From the NCBI GenBank assembly GCA_963753685.1, contig CAVWDE010000006.1:372001-436000 (forward strand): a stretch of DNA of 64,000 nt. Direction: 5' to 3'. Source of the DNA: DATAOG01 sp963753685 (GTDB taxonomy: Bacteria > Pseudomonadota > Alphaproteobacteria > Geminicoccales > Geminicoccaceae). The notes under the pieces were generated by a model. The model was not told the origin of the DNA. It did not search any database and worked only from the letters and a program-made list of their open reading frames with translations. A program made the translations under genes and the position numbers. Every line of letters starts with the position of its first letter. The first letter of the stretch is position 1. This document shows, piece after piece, positions 16,564 through 24,288 of the stretch.

Positions 16564-17075
16564 ATCCCGAGGCTCCTGCCTTGCGTTGATCGAAGCCGCG
16601 GCGCGGGCCGGCGCCGGCGCCCCTCAGGCGACCGCCCACGGCCTCGTCGTCGTTCGCCATCAGATCGGCGATGTCATGGCTCGGCGCGACCGCCTCGGGC
16701 GCGGCGTTCGCTTGGCTCGCGGCGCCGGTCGCCGGTGTCGAGAGCCGACTGCCCGGTCGAGGCGAAAGCCCGGAGTTCGTCCATCAAGCCATCGCGCGCG
16801 TCATTGGGCCGCGCGCGCCTGGTCATGGACGGAATGCCGACCGATACCTCGGCGTCATTCGGGGTAGCGCCGGCCGGCGCCTGGGATCACCCGGATGAAG
16901 TCCTGCAACGGCGCGGACGCCGACCATCGATCCTGCGCTCTGATCGGAGCGGATCGCTGGTATGGTCGGCGGTGGTCGGATCGAAGAAGCCGCGCAGCCA
17001 TGTCGGAGGGATGAAGCGATCGAGGCTTGCAAGCGTAAAGGCAAACTGCTGCGGCCAGGAGGTCGGATCGGTCGG
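16564..17075. other. intergenic stretch without a supported gene
   Basis: About 510 bases between the ligase-like gene and the TPR gene. Several short frames are open on both strands, but none has a ribosome site, a recognisable motif or a non-shadow composition. The promoter of the downstream gene should be here; I see no clear consensus. Confidence 0.4.
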
Positions 17076-17861
17076 GTGCGACGTGAGGTCCGGACCCCGC
17101 GGCGCGCTCTCGGATCCGGTTTGGCAGCCCTCGGCCTGATGCTGGCTCTGGTGTTCGGGCCCGGGGGGCGGGTGGCGGCGGATGATCTGGCGGCGGCGCG
17201 GGCGCTGTACCAGCGGGGCGAGATGCGCGCAGCGGCCGAGTTGGCGCGCCGGCTGGGAGGTGCCGACGGCCTGACCCTCGCCGCCAAAGCGACCCTCGTC
17301 GACGCCCTCTATCTCGCGCCCGAGGCGGACCAATCGAGGCTGCTCGAGCGCGCCGCCCAGGATGCGCGCCAGGCGCTGGCGCTCGATCCCGACGACGAGG
17401 CGGCTCTGCTGCAGCTCGCGCTCGCGCTCGGCCAGATCGCCGAGCGGGCGGGACCGATCACCGCGCACCTCGAGGGCTACGCCAAGGAAGGGCACCTGCT
17501 GCTCGAGCGGGCGCGCGCGCTGGCGCCGGACGACCCCTGGCCGGACGGCCTGCTCGGGATCTGGCATCTGCAGCTGGTCCGCCACGGCTCGGCGGTGCTC
17601 GCGGCCGGGCTCTATGGGGCGAGCGAGGCGGAGGGTCTGCGGCTCTGCCGGCAGGCTGTCGACCGGGCGCCCACGGCGATCGCGCTCCGCTACGGCTGTG
17701 CGGTCTCGATGCTTGAGTTGGATCCGAAGCGTCATGGCCACGAGGCGCTGCAAAGCCTGGTCGCCATCATCCAGATGCCGGCTGCCGATGCGGCCGAGCG
17801 GCTGGTCCAGCAAGCCGCGGGCCGGCAGATCGACAGGCTCAGCCAGAGTGCGGCTCGGTGA
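17076..17861 (+). CDS. exported TPR-like protein of unknown function
   Basis: GTG 17076, with aggagg about 12 bases before it, gives a 261-residue protein. It has a signal-type N-terminus (Arg-rich, then SGLAALGLMLALVFGPGGRV-AADD) and then Ala/Leu-rich helical repeats of TPR or Sel1 style: ARALYQRGEMRAAAELARRL, ARQALALDPDDEAALLQLAL, RARALAPDDPWPDGLLGIW and AVDRAPTAIALRYGCAVSML. The repeat consensus (A-L-x-L-D-P-D-D-x-x-A) is typical of TPRs that bind partners in the periplasm. The frame stays open upstream of the GTG, but that part does not look coding. Its 3' end overlaps the convergent gene by 23 bases. No function can be assigned. Confidence 0.7.
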   Translation: MRREVRTPRRALGSGLAALGLMLALVFGPGGRVAADDLAAARALYQRGEMRAAAELARRLGGADGLTLAAKATLVDALYLAPEADQSRLLERAAQDARQALALDPDDEAALLQLALALGQIAERAGPITAHLEGYAKEGHLLLERARALAPDDPWPDGLLGIWHLQLVRHGSAVLAAGLYGASEAEGLRLCRQAVDRAPTAIALRYGCAVSMLELDPKRHGHEALQSLVAIIQMPAADAAERLVQQAAGRQIDRLSQSAAR

Positions 17862-18255
17862 GGCGATCGAGCTGCCGGAGAACCTGGTCGAGCTGGCCGG
17901 CATCTGTGCCGCCCGCGGCCTGTCGCTGCTCGAGATCGGCCCGGATGCGGCCGACGTAGTGCGCCGAGCTGGCACGCGGCGTCAACGCCCCGAGCACCGG
18001 CACCAGGAGGACGAAAGCCCCGATCACCAGCGCGATTGCCTTCCACCAGGCGAACACCAGCATGGCGAGGCCGACCGCGGCCGGCCAGGCGATCAGCACC
18101 GCGAGCGTGCGCAGGATCTGGAGCCGCGGCGTGACCGCGCCGCCGAACCCGCTGCCGAGCTCGGCGTCGATCGCGACGATGGTCCGCTGGAAGTTGCGCG
18201 TGTAGGCGGTGAACAGGGCGAGCGCGCCGAGCAGCAGACCGGTGAGAGCCAGCAT
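17839..18255 (-). CDS. small membrane protein of unknown function
   Basis: The 138-residue protein has three likely membrane segments: LALTGLLLGALALFTAY at the N-terminus, then LAVLIAWPAAVGLAMLVFAW and AIALVIGAFVLLVPVLGAL. The soluble C-terminal helix has HYVGRIRADLEQRQ and ends QLDQVLRQLDRLTEPHSG. The cytosolic loop between the first two helices (RNFQRTIVAIDAELGSGFGG) is well formed. ATG 18255 is the likely start; the gene diverges from prpE. I do not recognise the family. Confidence 0.6.
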   Translation of the reverse strand: MLALTGLLLGALALFTAYTRNFQRTIVAIDAELGSGFGGAVTPRLQILRTLAVLIAWPAAVGLAMLVFAWWKAIALVIGAFVLLVPVLGALTPRASSAHYVGRIRADLEQRQAAGGTDAGQLDQVLRQLDRLTEPHSG

Positions 18256-18394
18256 GGGGCGTGTCTCCGGCGGCACCGGCGCCAGCATAGCCGCGCGACC
18301 GCGGGGCCGGGAAGCCTCGCCGTCGTTGTCGATCGTCGCCGGGGCGACGTATAGTCGGTCCGGCACAGGACGAACCGAAGCGGCGGCATCAGGC

Positions 18395-20302
18395 ATGGGC
18401 GACAGCTACCAGGAGACCTACGCGCGCGCCCTGACCGATCCCGAGGGCTTCTGGGCCGAAGCGGCCGAGGCGCTCGAGTGGCAGCGGCGCTGGGATCGCG
18501 TGCTGGACGACCGACAGCCACCGTTCTATCGCTGGTTTGCCGGGGGCCAGCTCAACACCTGCCAGAACGCGGTCGACCGGCACGTCGAGCGCGGCCGCGG
18601 CGAGCAGCTCGCGATCATCCACGACAGCCCGGTCACGAACACTGTCCGGACGCTCACCTTCAGGGAGCTGCAGGACCGGGTCGCCCGCTTCGCCGGCGCC
18701 TTGCGAGCGCAGGGCGTGGGCTACGGCGATCGCGTGATCATCTATCTGCCGATGGTGCCCGAGGCGCTGATCGCGATGCTGGGGTGCGCCCGGATCGGCG
18801 CCGTGCACTCCGTCGTGTTCGGCGGCTTCGCCGCCAACGAGCTGGCGAGCCGGATCGACGACGCCAAACCGAAGCTCGTGGTGTCGGCCAGCTGCGGCAT
18901 CGAGGCGGGCCGGGTGATCCCCTACAAGCCGCTGCTCGATGGCGCGATCGCGGCCGCCGCCCACAAGCCGGAGCACTGCATCATCCTGGCGCGGCCCGAA
19001 GCCAAGGCGGCGCTGATCCCGGGCCGCGATCTCGACTGGGACGAGGCCCTGGCAGGAGCGCAGCCGGCGGACTGCGTGCCGGTCGCCGCGACCGACCCGC
19101 TCTACATCCTCTACACCTCGGGCACGACCGGCCAACCCAAGGGCATCGTGCGCGACCACGGCGGCCATGCGGTCGCCCTGCACTGGAGCATGAAGCACAT
19201 CTACGACGTCGATCCGGGCGAGGTCTACTGGGCGGCCTCGGACGTCGGCTGGGTGGTCGGCCACAGCTACATCTGCTACGGGCCGCTGCTGCACGGCAAC
19301 ACCACCATCGTCTACGAGGGCAAGCCCGTGGGCACGCCCGATCCCGGCGCCTTCTGGCGGGTGATCGCGCAGCACGGGGTGGCCGCCCTGTTCACCGCCC
19401 CGACCGCGTTCCGGGCGATCAAGAAAGAGGACCCGACCGGCGTCCACATGGCCAGATACGACCTGTCCCGGTTCCGGACGCTGTTCCTGGCCGGCGAGCG
19501 CTGCGATCCGGACACGCTGCATTGGGCCGAGGCGAAGCTCGAGCGGCCGGTGATCGACCACTGGTGGCAGACCGAGACCGGCTGGGCGATCGCCGCCAAC
19601 TGCTGGGGCATCGAGCGCCTGCCGGTCAAGGCCGGCTCGCCGACCAAGGCGGTGCCGGGCTACGACGTGCGAGTGCTGGACGAGGCCGGCCGCGAGCAGA
19701 AGGCGGGTGAGATCGGCAGCATCGTGGTCAAGCTGCCGCTGCCGCCGGGCACCTTGCCGACCCTTTGGCAGGCGGATCAGCGCTACGTCGACGCCTATCT
19801 TTCCCGCTACGACGGCTATTATCTGACCGGCGACGCCGGCTACCGGGACGAGGACGGCTATCTGTTCATCATGAGCCGGATCGACGACGTCATCAACGTC
19901 GCCGGCCACCGGCTCTCGACCGGTGCCATGGAGGAGATTCTGGCCGGCCATCCGGATGTTGCCGAATGCGCCGTGTTCGGGGTCGCCGACCAGCTCAAGG
20001 GCGAGCTGCCGCTCGGCCTCGTGGTGCTCAAGGCCGGCGCCGAGCGCGCCGAGGCCGAGATCGAGAAGGAGCTGATCCTGCGGGTGCGCGAGGCGATCGG
20101 CCCGGTCGCGGCGTTCAAGCTGGTCGCGGTGGCCCAGCGCCTGCCCAAGACCCGCTCGGGCAAGATCCTGCGGGGCACCATGAAGAGCATCGCCGATGGC
20201 AGGCAGTACAAGGTGCCGGCAACCATCGACGACCCGGTGATCCTGACCGAGGTCGAGGCGATCCTGAAGCGCCTGGGCTACGCCCGGGTGCCCTCGACGT
20301 GA
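18395..20302 (+). CDS. prpE: propionyl-CoA synthetase
   Basis: This enzyme activates propionate (and probably acetate) to the CoA thioester by way of an adenylate. The 635-residue length suits PrpE/Acs enzymes. Visible motifs are the phosphate loop YILYTSGTTGQPKGIVRDHG, HWWQTETGWAIAANCWGIER, YYLTGDAGYRDEDGYLFIMS (hinge Asp), DVINVAGHRLSTGAMEE and the C-terminal LPKTRSGKILRGTMK (catalytic Lys, the acetylation target). PrpE is favoured over AcsA because of the DHGGHAVALHWSMKHIYDVD and GWVVGHSYICYGPLLHGN segments. With malyl-CoA lyase elsewhere in the window, it suggests a propionyl-CoA/glyoxylate link. Start ATG 18395. Confidence 0.87.
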   Translation: MGDSYQETYARALTDPEGFWAEAAEALEWQRRWDRVLDDRQPPFYRWFAGGQLNTCQNAVDRHVERGRGEQLAIIHDSPVTNTVRTLTFRELQDRVARFAGALRAQGVGYGDRVIIYLPMVPEALIAMLGCARIGAVHSVVFGGFAANELASRIDDAKPKLVVSASCGIEAGRVIPYKPLLDGAIAAAAHKPEHCIILARPEAKAALIPGRDLDWDEALAGAQPADCVPVAATDPLYILYTSGTTGQPKGIVRDHGGHAVALHWSMKHIYDVDPGEVYWAASDVGWVVGHSYICYGPLLHGNTTIVYEGKPVGTPDPGAFWRVIAQHGVAALFTAPTAFRAIKKEDPTGVHMARYDLSRFRTLFLAGERCDPDTLHWAEAKLERPVIDHWWQTETGWAIAANCWGIERLPVKAGSPTKAVPGYDVRVLDEAGREQKAGEIGSIVVKLPLPPGTLPTLWQADQRYVDAYLSRYDGYYLTGDAGYRDEDGYLFIMSRIDDVINVAGHRLSTGAMEEILAGHPDVAECAVFGVADQLKGELPLGLVVLKAGAERAEAEIEKELILRVREAIGPVAAFKLVAVAQRLPKTRSGKILRGTMKSIADGRQYKVPATIDDPVILTEVEAILKRLGYARVPST

Positions 20303-20778
20303 GCCCGGGCTTGCGCCGGTTTGCGGGCGCCCGTCACCTTCGGGCCGGGCGAGACCATGCCTTGGGGGCTGCCGGGCGCCAGCTGCCACCTGATTGGGCG
20401 GGCTGACCGGGGATCTCGCCGCGCATGCCGGAGCCCTGCCCGCCGACCCCGGTTGCCGTACTCGGGCAGATGGCCGACGCGCCCGCCACCGCGGGCCAGA
20501 GGACTCCGGGCTGTGGCATGACCCGGCCGCGGGCATCGGCTTCGGGTCTCGCCGGTGCGCGCTCGTCGACCCGTCGCGAGGCGCTGCGTCTCGCCGGGCC
20601 GCGGCCTTGCCGGCCGGTACCGGCGAAGCGCGAATTAACCGACGATTAACCTTTGCGTGATCGGCTGTTACTTCGGAGGGTCCATGCGACCGTGGAGACT
20701 CCGTCCGCAGGAGATCAGATCGCAGGCGCGGATTCCCACGGTCGCATGGACCATCGAGCACGGACAGGTAAGGGGGCA
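20303..20778. other. intergenic region with nested inverted repeat
   Basis: About 475 bases between prpE and the next gene. No gene is supported in the first 340 bases. The rest is dominated by the nested inverted repeat described separately, which runs into the start of the downstream gene. Confidence 0.5.
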
Positions 20779-20797
20779 ATGGTTGACGAAAGGTTAA
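20646..20797. repeat. nested inverted repeat (17-base inner arms, 9-base outer arms)
   Basis: The inner arms are GGTCCATGCGACCGTGG (20679-20695) and its exact reverse complement (20736-20752), separated by 40 bases. The outer arms are TTAACCTTT (20646-20654) and AAAGGTTAA (20789-20797), also exact. The right outer arm lies inside codons 4-7 of the downstream gene. The structure could form a long hairpin in RNA, or it could be an operator or a mobile-element scar. There is no T-run, so it is not an ordinary terminator. Confidence 0.75.
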
Positions 20798-21303
20798 AAC
20801 CGGACGGCATCGGGCGTGTGACCCGCGCGTCCATGGCGTCAGGACCAGCCGGTGCCGCCGCCGGGCGCGAGGTAGATGGCGTGAAGCCTCGGCATGTTGA
20901 CCGCGGTGGCCCCCCTCGTAACCGGACGAGCCTGGTCGACGTCGACCGGCTCGAGGCCCTGCTGATCGAAGCGGCGCGGGGCGGGCGCACGCTGACCTAC
21001 GCCGAGGTGCTGGCCCGCTTCGGGATCCGGATCACGCCGCGGCGGGTCTATGGCCTGTGCCGCGACCTCGGCGCGGTCTGCGAGCGCAACCGGGCGCGCG
21101 GCGAGCCCGAGCTCGCGGTCCTGGTGGTGCGCAAATCCGATCGCCTGCCGGGCGACGGCTTCTTCCACGGCGCCTGGCGCGACGGCAGCTACGACGGGCC
21201 CGCGACCGGCCCCGCGGCACGCGTCTACATCGACGAGCTCACCGAGGCCGTGTTCGCGTTCTGGGCCGCGCGTCCCTCGGGGACGCCGCGCCGAAAGCGC
21301 TGA
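20779..21303 (+). CDS. conserved hypothetical protein
   Basis: ATG 20779, with aggggg close upstream, gives 174 residues. The first 50 are Gly/Arg/Pro-rich and may not be conserved. From SLVDVDRLEALLIEAARGGR onward the protein is compact: LTYAEVLARFGIRITPRRVY, GLCRDLGAVCERNRARGEPE, LAVLVVRKSDRLPGDGFF, and an acidic YIDELTEAVFAFW helix at the end. The pattern is a small alpha/beta domain with a possible nucleic-acid-binding helix-turn-helix (LTYAEVLARFG). I have the impression of a conserved alphaproteobacterial hypothetical but cannot name it. A start closer to residue 50 is possible. The upstream inverted repeat overlaps the first codons and may control it. Confidence 0.65.
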   Translation: MVDERLKPDGIGRVTRASMASGPAGAAAGREVDGVKPRHVDRGGPPRNRTSLVDVDRLEALLIEAARGGRTLTYAEVLARFGIRITPRRVYGLCRDLGAVCERNRARGEPELAVLVVRKSDRLPGDGFFHGAWRDGSYDGPATGPAARVYIDELTEAVFAFWAARPSGTPRRKR

Positions 21304-21628
21304 GCTTTTTCTGCCCCCCCGCAGCAGGTTGCGCGCCCGAACCGCGGGCAACTACCGGCCGAGAACGGTATTACTCCGCTGGTTGGCGGTATCGGCCGTT
21401 GCAGACCCTCAGACCCAGCGCTACAGTAGATTCCGGCTTGTGGCCTCCCCCTATCCTGGTTTGGGAGCAGGAGGTAGTGAAATGCCCTCCGGACGGTACC
21501 AGCGCAGACAGAGGCTCCAGAAGACCACACCCGAACGCGCTCCGCACAGCGGCAGGGGCCGGATTGGCGCGCCAACTCTGGCGATGACGTCTGGTACGCA
21601 CAAAGGAATCGCTGCGCTATGTCCTAAC
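21304..21628. other. left border of AT-rich island, no gene seen
   Basis: About 325 bases in which composition drifts from GC-rich to AT-richer. The first bases after the preceding stop hold a short stem (gcgc-cgaaa-gcgc) followed by a T-run, which may be a weak terminator near 21290-21312. The rest shows no coding signal, no tRNA fold and no clear terminal repeat. An in-frame ATG at 21584 could extend the next gene by 15 residues. Confidence 0.4.
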
Positions 21629-22636
21629 ATGCTGTTCTTGAGACCACGTACTAGCCGAGTAGTGCTAGTATCTTTAGTTGTGCTTGTGTACGTGACTGGC
21701 GCTTTCTTCTTGCCCATCTTTGTTGCGTTCGATTTTGGAACCGCCCAATTGCTACAATTTTATGTACGTTACTATCCTCAGTTGCTTTTTTATCCTGTCA
21801 TATTTTTCTGGCTTCCCGCCGCGGCCGTCTGCGTTGCAATCGTATCTGCTCCAATGACAAAGAAGATGCTCAAGAAGCGCTGGTCCATGATAGGAGCAAT
21901 GATGTTCCTGGCTGGAGTGATCGCGTATAGCGAGCAGACAGGCGACACGATGATGCTACTGGAATTCAATGGGAAAACGCAAGAATCTTATTGTATGCAG
22001 GCGAGAATCCTCGATAAGCTCACGGGTTCGGATCAGTGTGTGCCCACCAATGATGGACGTCTGACTAATGACCAACTGTTCTCATACGCGAAATGGAAAA
22101 GCCAAAATGATGTATTTTCATCATCGAGACGTGCCTATATCTGGTCAGTATTCGCAATAGTCTTTATCATGTTGTTGACATGGGGTTTGGCGGTTGATAT
22201 TCCAAAAAAAGACAGAAAATCCATGAGTAGATTTAGGAGCAGGTACATTGCAGCTCTGTTCGTTGCGGCAGTTGGTCTTCTTTTTTGGATACCATTTCGG
22301 GCCTTCTACAACCACTCGGTGAAACGTCTCGTTTTTGAGAAGTCGAATCTTGCTTTTGGCGTGCTTAGCGGGCCGGAATTCATAATCATTCTGATAAGTG
22401 TGATATTTTTTCTCTATATGCTTGTGGAAATTTTCAACTTGCAGCCGAATGTAACGGCCGGTTTTTTGGGAATTTTAGGCTTTCTCGGTATTCCGAGTGC
22501 GATCATAAATCCGGATTGGGTGCCTGTGGCTTTCGGATTGGATGGCGCTTATCAACTGTGGCTATTTTGGGTAGTGTTTCTGGGAATCGCGTCGTGGTTC
22601 ATTTACTCAAAGCATTCCAAGGGAAGTGGGACCTAG
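21629..22636 (+). CDS. polytopic membrane protein on AT-rich island, unknown function
   Basis: The 335-residue protein has about eight predicted membrane helices (for example VLVSLVVLVYVTGAFFLPIF near residue 12, LLFYPVIFFWLPAAAVCVAI near 52, FIIILISVIFFLYMLVEIF near 255). One larger polar loop of about 65 residues after helix 3 holds two cysteines (ESYCMQARI and SDQCVPTN) that could form a disulfide if the loop is outside. I recognise no family. Base and codon use is strikingly AT-rich (many ATT, TTT, AAA codons) beside genes that use almost only G/C-ending codons, a strong sign of transfer. The TAG stop is followed at once by the tail of an acyltransferase gene in another frame. Confidence 0.75.
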   Translation: MLFLRPRTSRVVLVSLVVLVYVTGAFFLPIFVAFDFGTAQLLQFYVRYYPQLLFYPVIFFWLPAAAVCVAIVSAPMTKKMLKKRWSMIGAMMFLAGVIAYSEQTGDTMMLLEFNGKTQESYCMQARILDKLTGSDQCVPTNDGRLTNDQLFSYAKWKSQNDVFSSSRRAYIWSVFAIVFIMLLTWGLAVDIPKKDRKSMSRFRSRYIAALFVAAVGLLFWIPFRAFYNHSVKRLVFEKSNLAFGVLSGPEFIIILISVIFFLYMLVEIFNLQPNVTAGFLGILGFLGIPSAIINPDWVPVAFGLDGAYQLWLFWVVFLGIASWFIYSKHSKGSGT

Positions 22637-22911
22637 CCGCGCGCGTCACCATCCAGCCGGTGACGATCGCCTATACCCGGTTCCGGGGCGGCCTGGCGAT
22701 CGGTCATTGGCTCCGGCCCTGCTACGCCTGGTATGGCGACATGGCGCTGGCGCCGCATCTCTGGTCGGCGCTGGGTCTGCCCGGGGCCGAGGTCGAGCTC
22801 TGCTTTCACGACCCGGTACCGGCCACCGCGTTTGCCTCGCGCAAGGCGCTCGCCGACCATGCCGAGCGTCAGGTGACCAGCGGCCTGGCCACGCTCCGTC
22901 AGGCGGCCTGA
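22636..22911 (+). pseudogene. C-terminal remnant of 1-acylglycerol-3-phosphate acyltransferase (PlsC family)
   Basis: Immediately after the island gene, 91 sensible codons in another frame read VTIQPVTIAYTRFRGG, then RPCYAWYGDMALAPHLW, then PGAEVELCFHDPVPAT, and end AERQVTSGLATLRQAA. This is the C-terminal third of a PlsC or OlsA-like lysophospholipid acyltransferase. The catalytic HX4D block and the EGT(S) block that should precede it are absent, and I find no N-terminal half on the left side of the island. The gene was therefore truncated, by insertion plus deletion or by replacement. The fragment itself has normal GC-rich codon use. Confidence 0.75.
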
Positions 22912-23020
22912 GCTTCAAGCGAGCGCCAACGGCCGGCCTTGGGTTTCAGGCCGGCCCGAGGCTGGTCAGGCTGCGGGCGCTATGTCAGTCTGCCCTCCCT
23001 GAGGTCGGGGAGAGCAGGTC

Positions 23021-24283
23021 ATGGATTTCGCCTATTCGCCCAAGGTCGAAGCGCTCCGGGCCGAGCTGCAGGCGTTCATGGACCAGCACGTCGTGCCCGC
23101 AGATCGGCGCCTGGCAGCGCGAGGTCGAGGCGGGCGTCTGGCCGCCCTCGATGATCGAGCCGCTCAAGGCCCGCGCGCGGGCAGCAGGGCCTCTGGAACT
23201 TGTTCCTGCCGGGCCTCGGGGACGACGAGCCGGGCACGCGGCTTGCCAACCTCGAGTACGCGCCGCTCGCCGAGATCATGGGCCGCGTGGTCTGGGCCTC
23301 GGAGATCTTCAACTGCTCCGCCCCCGACACCGGCAACATGGAGCTGTTGCACCTGTTCGCGACGCCCGCGCAACGCGAACAGTGGCTCCTTCCCCTCTTG
23401 AATGGAGAAATCCGGTCGTGCTTCGCGATGACCGAGCCCGACGTCGCGAGCTCGGATGCGACCAACATCCGCACGCGGGTCCGCAAGGACGGCGACCACT
23501 ACGTGATCGACGGCCGCAAGTGGTTCATCACCAACGCCGCCGATCCGCGCTGCAGGGTCTGTATCCTGATGGGCGTGACCGACCCGGACGCCGATCCGCA
23601 CGCCCGTCACTCGATGGTGCTGGTGCCGATGGATACGGAGGGCGTCGAGGTCGTGCGCAACCTGCCGATCATGCACCACACGGCGCCCGAAGGGCATTGC
23701 GAGATGCGTTTTTCGGACGTACGGGTGCCGATCGAAAACCTGCTCGGTGAGGAGGGCAAGGGCTTCGCGCTGGCCCAGGCGCGGCTCGGCCCCGGCCGGA
23801 TTCACCACTGCATGCGCTCGATCGGCCAGTGCGAGCTGGCGCTCGAGCTGATGTGCGCCCGCGCCCGCGAGCGCGCGACGTTCGGCAAGAAGCTGCACGA
23901 GCACGGGCCGGTCGCCGAGTGGATAGCACTCGCGCGCCAGGAGATCGACCAGGCGCGCCTCCTGGTGCTGCGCGCCGCCTGGCGGATCGACCGCGAGGGC
24001 AACCGAAGCCGCCCGCAACGACGTGGCCATGATCAAGGTGGTCGTCCCGCGCCTGCAGACGACGGTGCTCACGCGTGCGATGCAGGTCTATGGCGCCATG
24101 GGCCTGACCCCCGACACGCCGCTCGCCCTGCTCTGGACCTGGGGCCGCGCGCTGCAGTTCGTCGACGGCCCGGACGAAGTCCATCTGCGCACGATCGCGC
24201 GCCACGAGATGCGGCGCCAGGAGGCGAACCACGCCCGCGCCGCGGACTATCTGACCCCGCCCGAGGTCCTGCGGCGCGGCTGA
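23021..24283 (+). CDS. acyl-CoA dehydrogenase (ACAD10/11-like), at least three apparent frameshifts
   Basis: This FAD enzyme oxidises acyl-CoA to the trans-2-enoyl form. It starts MDFAYSPKVEALRAELQAFM at ATG 23021, switches frame near 23100 (GAWQREVEAGVWPPSM) and again near 23190, then runs long in one frame: NLFLPGLGDDEPG, FAMTEPDVASSDATNI, DGRKWFITNAADPRC, ARLGPGRIHHCMRSIGQ, ATFGKKLHEHGPVAEW. It shifts a third time near 24003 to finish ARNDVAMIKVVVPR and MQVYGAMGLTPDTPLA. All sub-domains of the family are present once the frames are joined (about 420 residues). The gene is either mis-sequenced or freshly inactivated. It leads an operon with the acyl-CoA ligase six bases downstream. Confidence 0.8.
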
Positions 24284-24288
24284 TCGCC

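Noticed and set aside
16671..16898. A 75-codon frame in the gap before the TPR gene
   Set aside because: No ribosome site, no motif and no support from neighbours.
20303..20640. Small open frames between prpE and the inverted repeat
   Set aside because: Composition and overlap in all frames look like shadow; no start signals.
18389..20779. A 796-codon frame antisense to propionyl-CoA synthetase
   Set aside because: Same reasoning: the plus-strand gene has every family motif and the antisense translation shows none.
21455..21500. A W-E-Q-E-V translation that often marks the 3' end of a tRNA gene
   Set aside because: No T-arm, no acceptor stem and no CCA follow, so it is not a tRNA.
22911..22975. 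GGCCGGCC palindromes after the acyltransferase fragment as a terminator
   Set aside because: Self-complementary GC stretches are frequent here and no T-run follows.
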